Below, piece by piece: positions 60,673 through 64,000 of a stretch of DNA of 64,000 nucleotides. The translations under genes and the position numbers were made by a program. Every line of letters starts with the position of its first letter. The stretch's first letter is position 1. Source of the stretch: Prevotella sp. (lineage in GTDB: Bacteria > Bacteroidota > Bacteroidia > Bacteroidales > Bacteroidaceae); assembly GCA_022771265.1 (NCBI GenBank), contig JALFCG010000136.1:19147-83146 (forward strand), given 5' to 3'. Below the pieces are notes generated by a model. The model saw only the letters and a program-made list of their open reading frames with translations. It was not told where the DNA came from and did not search any database.

Positions 60673-61506
60673 CTATTTTATATTCGTTACAATTTTCACT
60701 ACCTCTACAGCTTCCTTAACGTCGTGAACGCGAAGGATATTAGCTCCTTTCTGAAGAGCAACCGTATGGACGACTGACGTGCCGTTGAGAGAACCTGTCG
60801 GGTCGGTGCCAAGGAGCTTGAATATCATTGACTTGCGCGACACACCGACCAACAGTGGAAGGTCAAGGGCTTGAAGTCTTTCCATGTTGGAAAGCAACGT
60901 GTAGTTCTCGTCCAGTGTCTTTCCGAACCCGAAGCCGGGGTCGAGAATAATGTCCTTGACCCCAAGGTCGCGCAGTTGCTGCACCTCTTTGGCAAACGAC
61001 ATGAGCATGGTCTCTATCGTAGGTTTTACCGACATTAGAATGTATGGCACTCCCAAATGTGCCACCATGCGGAAAATCGCAGGATAGTCTGAGTCATCTT
61101 TCTCCAATGGCGTGTTGACGATGCCGGTTATTCCTCCTTCGGAAACGTCGTTGATAATAGCCACGCCATATTCCTCCACAGCCATGCGTGCCACGTCAGG
61201 TCGGAACGTGTCAACCGACAACACGGCTTCCGGCTGTTCACGTCTTACGATTTCCAGTCCGTTCCGCAGCCTTTCCATCTCCTCCTGTTCGCTAACCTCA
61301 GGAGCGCCTGGACGTGTTGAGAAACCTCCGATGTCAATCATAGTTCCTCCTTCGGCAATTATTTGGTTGGTGCGGTCGGCAATCTCGCGTTCTGTTTGCT
61401 TCCGGCTTCCTGCGTAAAAAGAGTCAGGAGTGACGTTGAGTATTCCCATCACTTGTGGTGTTGACAGGTCCATTAGTCGTCCGTTGACATTTATTGTTCC
61501 TTGCAT
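60673..61506 (-). CDS. folP: Dihydropteroate synthase
   Basis: VMGILNVTPDSFYAGSRK, MIDIGGFSTRPGAPEV. Confidence 0.96.
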   Translation of the reverse strand: MQGTINVNGRLMDLSTPQVMGILNVTPDSFYAGSRKQTEREIADRTNQIIAEGGTMIDIGGFSTRPGAPEVSEQEEMERLRNGLEIVRREQPEAVLSVDTFRPDVARMAVEEYGVAIINDVSEGGITGIVNTPLEKDDSDYPAIFRMVAHLGVPYILMSVKPTIETMLMSFAKEVQQLRDLGVKDIILDPGFGFGKTLDENYTLLSNMERLQALDLPLLVGVSRKSMIFKLLGTDPTGSLNGTSVVHTVALQKGANILRVHDVKEAVEVVKIVTNIK

Positions 61507-61666
61507 TGTTGTTCAAGCGATTTATTCTTATTTCTTGCAAATGTAACACTTCTTGTGCAAAGAACCAAATAAATATGGGTAATTTTGCAAAAATTATCTT
61601 CTTTCTCTTCGTCAAATGGTAATTTTGATGTACTTTTGCACAACTTTTATCAGAATACTTGTAAAA

Positions 61667-62965
61667 ATGGAAATAAAACAGCTGTACGAAATTTACAAGG
61701 CTCATCCTGTCATCACGACTGACAGCAGGGACTGCCCCAAAGACTCTGTCTTTATTGCTTTGAAAGGTGAAACGTTCAATGGAAACAAGTTTGCAGCCTC
61801 GGCTCTACAGAAGGGGTGCGCTTATGCCATCGTTGACGAAAAGGAATATGCCGACAGTGGCGACCCAAGGTACATACTTGTTGACGATTGCCTGACGACG
61901 TTCCAGCTTCTTGCACGTGAACATCGCCGACAGTTTGCCATACCTGTCATCGGCATTACTGGCACCAACGGCAAGACAACTACAAAGGAACTTGTGGCAG
62001 CCGTCCTTTCCACACGCTACAACGTCCTCTTTACACAAGGCAATTTCAACAACGATGTCGGCGTGCCTAAGACTCTTTTCCGCTTGCGGCCGGAACATGA
62101 GATTGCCGTCGTTGAGATGGGAGCCAGCCATCCAGGCGACATCCGTACGCTTGTCGAAACCGTTGAGCCTGAGTATGGACTGATAACCAATGTAGGCATG
62201 GCTCACCTTCAGGGCTTCGGCTCGTTTGAAGGTGTGGTCAGGACAAAGGGAGAGCTTTACGACTACTTGCGCAACGTACCTCGGGCGAAGGTGTTCATCG
62301 ATGCCGGCAATGAGCATCTTATGAACATTGCCGGCAGTCTTGACCTTGTAAAATACGGTATTGGCGACGACCAAAGCCTTGCCGTGAGAGGCGAAGTGCT
62401 TTCCTGCGCTCCTTTCCTCCACTTCCGTTGGACCGACGGCAGCACGTGGCATGAAGTGAAGTCACATCTCATAGGCAGTTACAATCTGTACAACATGCTG
62501 GCAGCTGCAAGCATCGGACTGTATTTCGGAATAACCCCAGAACAAGTTGATGATGCGCTTTCCAACTACATGCCGACAAACAATCGTTCGCAACTGACGG
62601 AGACAGCCTCCAACCATCTCATTGTCGATGCCTATAACGCTAATCCTACCAGCATGGCTGCTGCCCTTAACAATTTCCGTGACATGGAGGTGTCGCCCAA
62701 GATGGCAATTCTTGGCGACATGAGAGAACTGGGCGAGTCGAGTCATGAGGAACATCAGAAAGTGGTGAATCTCATTGCACGGTCGGGTATAGACAAGGTG
62801 TGGCTTGTAGGTGAGGAATTCTGCAATACCGATTGTCCTTTCCGCAGATTCTCCGATGTTGAAGAAGTGAAGGCGGCGATAAGTGAAGAAAAGCCCAACG
62901 GATACTACATACTTATCAAGGGGAGTAACGGCATAAAACTGTTTCAGCTGCCCGAAATACTATAA
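61667..62965 (+). CDS. murF: UDP-N-acetylmuramoyl-tripeptide--D-alanyl-D-alanine ligase
   Basis: ITGTNGKTTTKELVAAVLS; TACTTTTG box at 61631-61638; start adjusted from 61616. Confidence 0.95.
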   Translation: MEIKQLYEIYKAHPVITTDSRDCPKDSVFIALKGETFNGNKFAASALQKGCAYAIVDEKEYADSGDPRYILVDDCLTTFQLLAREHRRQFAIPVIGITGTNGKTTTKELVAAVLSTRYNVLFTQGNFNNDVGVPKTLFRLRPEHEIAVVEMGASHPGDIRTLVETVEPEYGLITNVGMAHLQGFGSFEGVVRTKGELYDYLRNVPRAKVFIDAGNEHLMNIAGSLDLVKYGIGDDQSLAVRGEVLSCAPFLHFRWTDGSTWHEVKSHLIGSYNLYNMLAAASIGLYFGITPEQVDDALSNYMPTNNRSQLTETASNHLIVDAYNANPTSMAAALNNFRDMEVSPKMAILGDMRELGESSHEEHQKVVNLIARSGIDKVWLVGEEFCNTDCPFRRFSDVEEVKAAISEEKPNGYYILIKGSNGIKLFQLPEIL

Positions 62966-63057
62966 AAATAACATTATTTGCAGATTTTTCTTAAAAAAGC
63001 TGCACGTATTTCAGAAAAAAGCATTACCTTTGCAGCCGCAATCAAAAAAAAATAGTG

Positions 63058-63130
63058 CGGGATGTAGCGCAGTTGGTAGCGCACTACGTTCGGGACGTAG
63101 GGGTCGGGCGTTCGAGTCGCCTCATCCCGA
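63058..63130 (+). tRNA. tRNA-Pro(CGG)
   Basis: CGGGATG...CATCCCG acceptor stem, anticodon loop TTCGGGA, T-arm GTTCGAGTC; TACCTTTG box at 63025-63032. Confidence 0.94.
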
Positions 63131-63140
63131 CTATAAGAAA

Positions 63141-63168
63141 ACCTCCTAAGCAACAGGAGGTTTTTTTT
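63141..63168 (+). terminator. Terminator after tRNA-Pro
   Basis: ACCTCCTaagcaacAGGAGGT + T8. Confidence 0.8.
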
Positions 63169-63308
63169 ATGTCTTAGAATCCCATTTTTGGTAAAACTTC
63201 CCCACCCTCATTGTCGTAAAGGGTCGGGAAGTATTTTTCTTAATGGCATAATAGCTGGCATTAATGGCATGTTATTGACATGCTTGGCTCTGTTCTCGTT
63301 TGCAAAAG

Positions 63309-63431
63309 TTATAGATACACGTTAGCTCCCATGCAGCTTGTAACGCCAAGAGTGGTAGCAATAGCCGTAGCTATCGACACGATGAGCTGAATTATCAGCT
63401 TCCAAGTGTTCTTTTTAGTTTCTGTACTCAT
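63309..63431 (-). CDS. Small 40-aa protein, smalltalk-like (copy 2): MSTETKKNTWKLIIQLIVSIATAIATTLGVTSCMGANVYL
   Basis: Manually translated; 38/40 aa identical to copy 1. Confidence 0.75.
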   Translation of the reverse strand: MSTETKKNTWKLIIQLIVSIATAIATTLGVTSCMGANVYL

Positions 63432-63560
63432 AAGCAATAATTTAATGAATAATTTTTTTATGAATAATTATTAATTAACTGAACTTTCCCCCATGCAGTT
63501 GAGTAACTTGTTCCCCCTCTAAGATAGAGGGGGTGTCACGAAGTGACGGGGGCGTATGAC

Positions 63561-63748
63561 CTTCCAGCAGAAGCTTCCAGCACGAGCTTCCAGCACGAGC
63601 CTTCAGCACGAGCCTTCAGCACGAGCTTCCTGCAAAAGCATTTTTGTTCACCCTCTAAGATAGAGGGGGTGTCACGAAGTGACGGGGGCGTATGACCTTC
63701 CAGCAGAAGCTTTCAGCAGAAGCTTCCAGCACGAGCTTCCTGCAAAAG
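63561..63748. repeat. Two arrays of 13-bp tandem repeats (CTTCCAGCACGAG-type), 6 and 4 units
   Basis: 63561-63638 and 63697-63748; each preceded by the same about 46-bp hairpin-rich block. Confidence 0.9.
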
Positions 63749-64000
63749 CATTTGTCAAGCGAGATAGTGCTGACGTTTTCATACTCCCTCCCCCCTTTGG
63801 GGGACTCCCCCTATCTTAGGGGGAGAGCCAAATTACTGTCATGCAGTGGAGGTGCTCTGATAATACCATATTGTCATGCCATTAATGCCAGCTATTATGC
63901 CATTAAGAAAAAAAGTTCCCGACCCTTTACGACAATGGGGTCGGGAAGTTTGGTTTTTTGCTCCCCTCTCTCTTGGAGAGGGGGCGGGGGTGAGGCTGGG

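Larger units (their letters stand above)
63201..63945. repeat. Region bounded by 71-bp inverted repeats
   Basis: 63201-63271 and 63875-63945 are reverse complements with about 5 mismatches (fewer with one indel). Confidence 0.9.

Noticed and set aside
63561-63748. Possible CRISPR or coding repeat
   Set aside because: 13-bp head-to-tail units with no spacers and not a multiple of 3; no ORF spans it
63058-64000. Integrated genomic island at tRNA-Pro
   Set aside because: No integrase, relaxase or duplicated tRNA 3' end seen in the window; the right side is cut off

Overview
This 64 kb window looks like chromosomal DNA from a Bacteroidales bacterium, probably Prevotellaceae. That assignment is inferred from SusC/SusD, NigD-like genes, TAnnTTTG promoter boxes and gene style; no database search was possible. 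Most of it is housekeeping: rluA-like, M16 peptidase, flavodiiron protein, pfkB kinase, topA, aroK, speA, argB, pnp, ruvB, coaD, rmuC, radC, efp, rpmH, rimP-nusA-infB, sufBCDS, rnhB, L-serine dehydratase, diadenylate cyclase, folP and murF. There are two tandem tRNA-Asn genes and one tRNA-Pro. Four ECF sigma factors each sit next to a differently built partner: (i) FecR + SusC/SusD + secreted phosphoesterase, (ii) a short single-pass protein + DUF4252-like secreted protein, (iii) a DUF4974-like single-pass protein + SusD-less receptor, (iv) NigD-like lipoprotein + sigma + a protein with a cytoplasmic N-terminus, one TM helix, a long linker and a C-terminal outer-membrane barrel. Module (iv) matches the dual-membrane-spanning anti-sigma (Dma) architecture reported in Bacteroides and is the most interesting system here. 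The other notable signals are non-coding or tiny. Two near-identical 40-aa ORFs (smalltalk-like), missing from the ORF track, carry a lipobox-like end and diverge mostly synonymously. Two intergenic loci combine GTAAC-core repeat arms with AT-rich palindromes. About 0.75 kb is bounded by 71-bp inverted repeats next to tRNA-Pro and contains 13-bp tandem repeats. There is also an orphan promoter-terminator unit (candidate sRNA) and an attenuator-like leader upstream of rimP.
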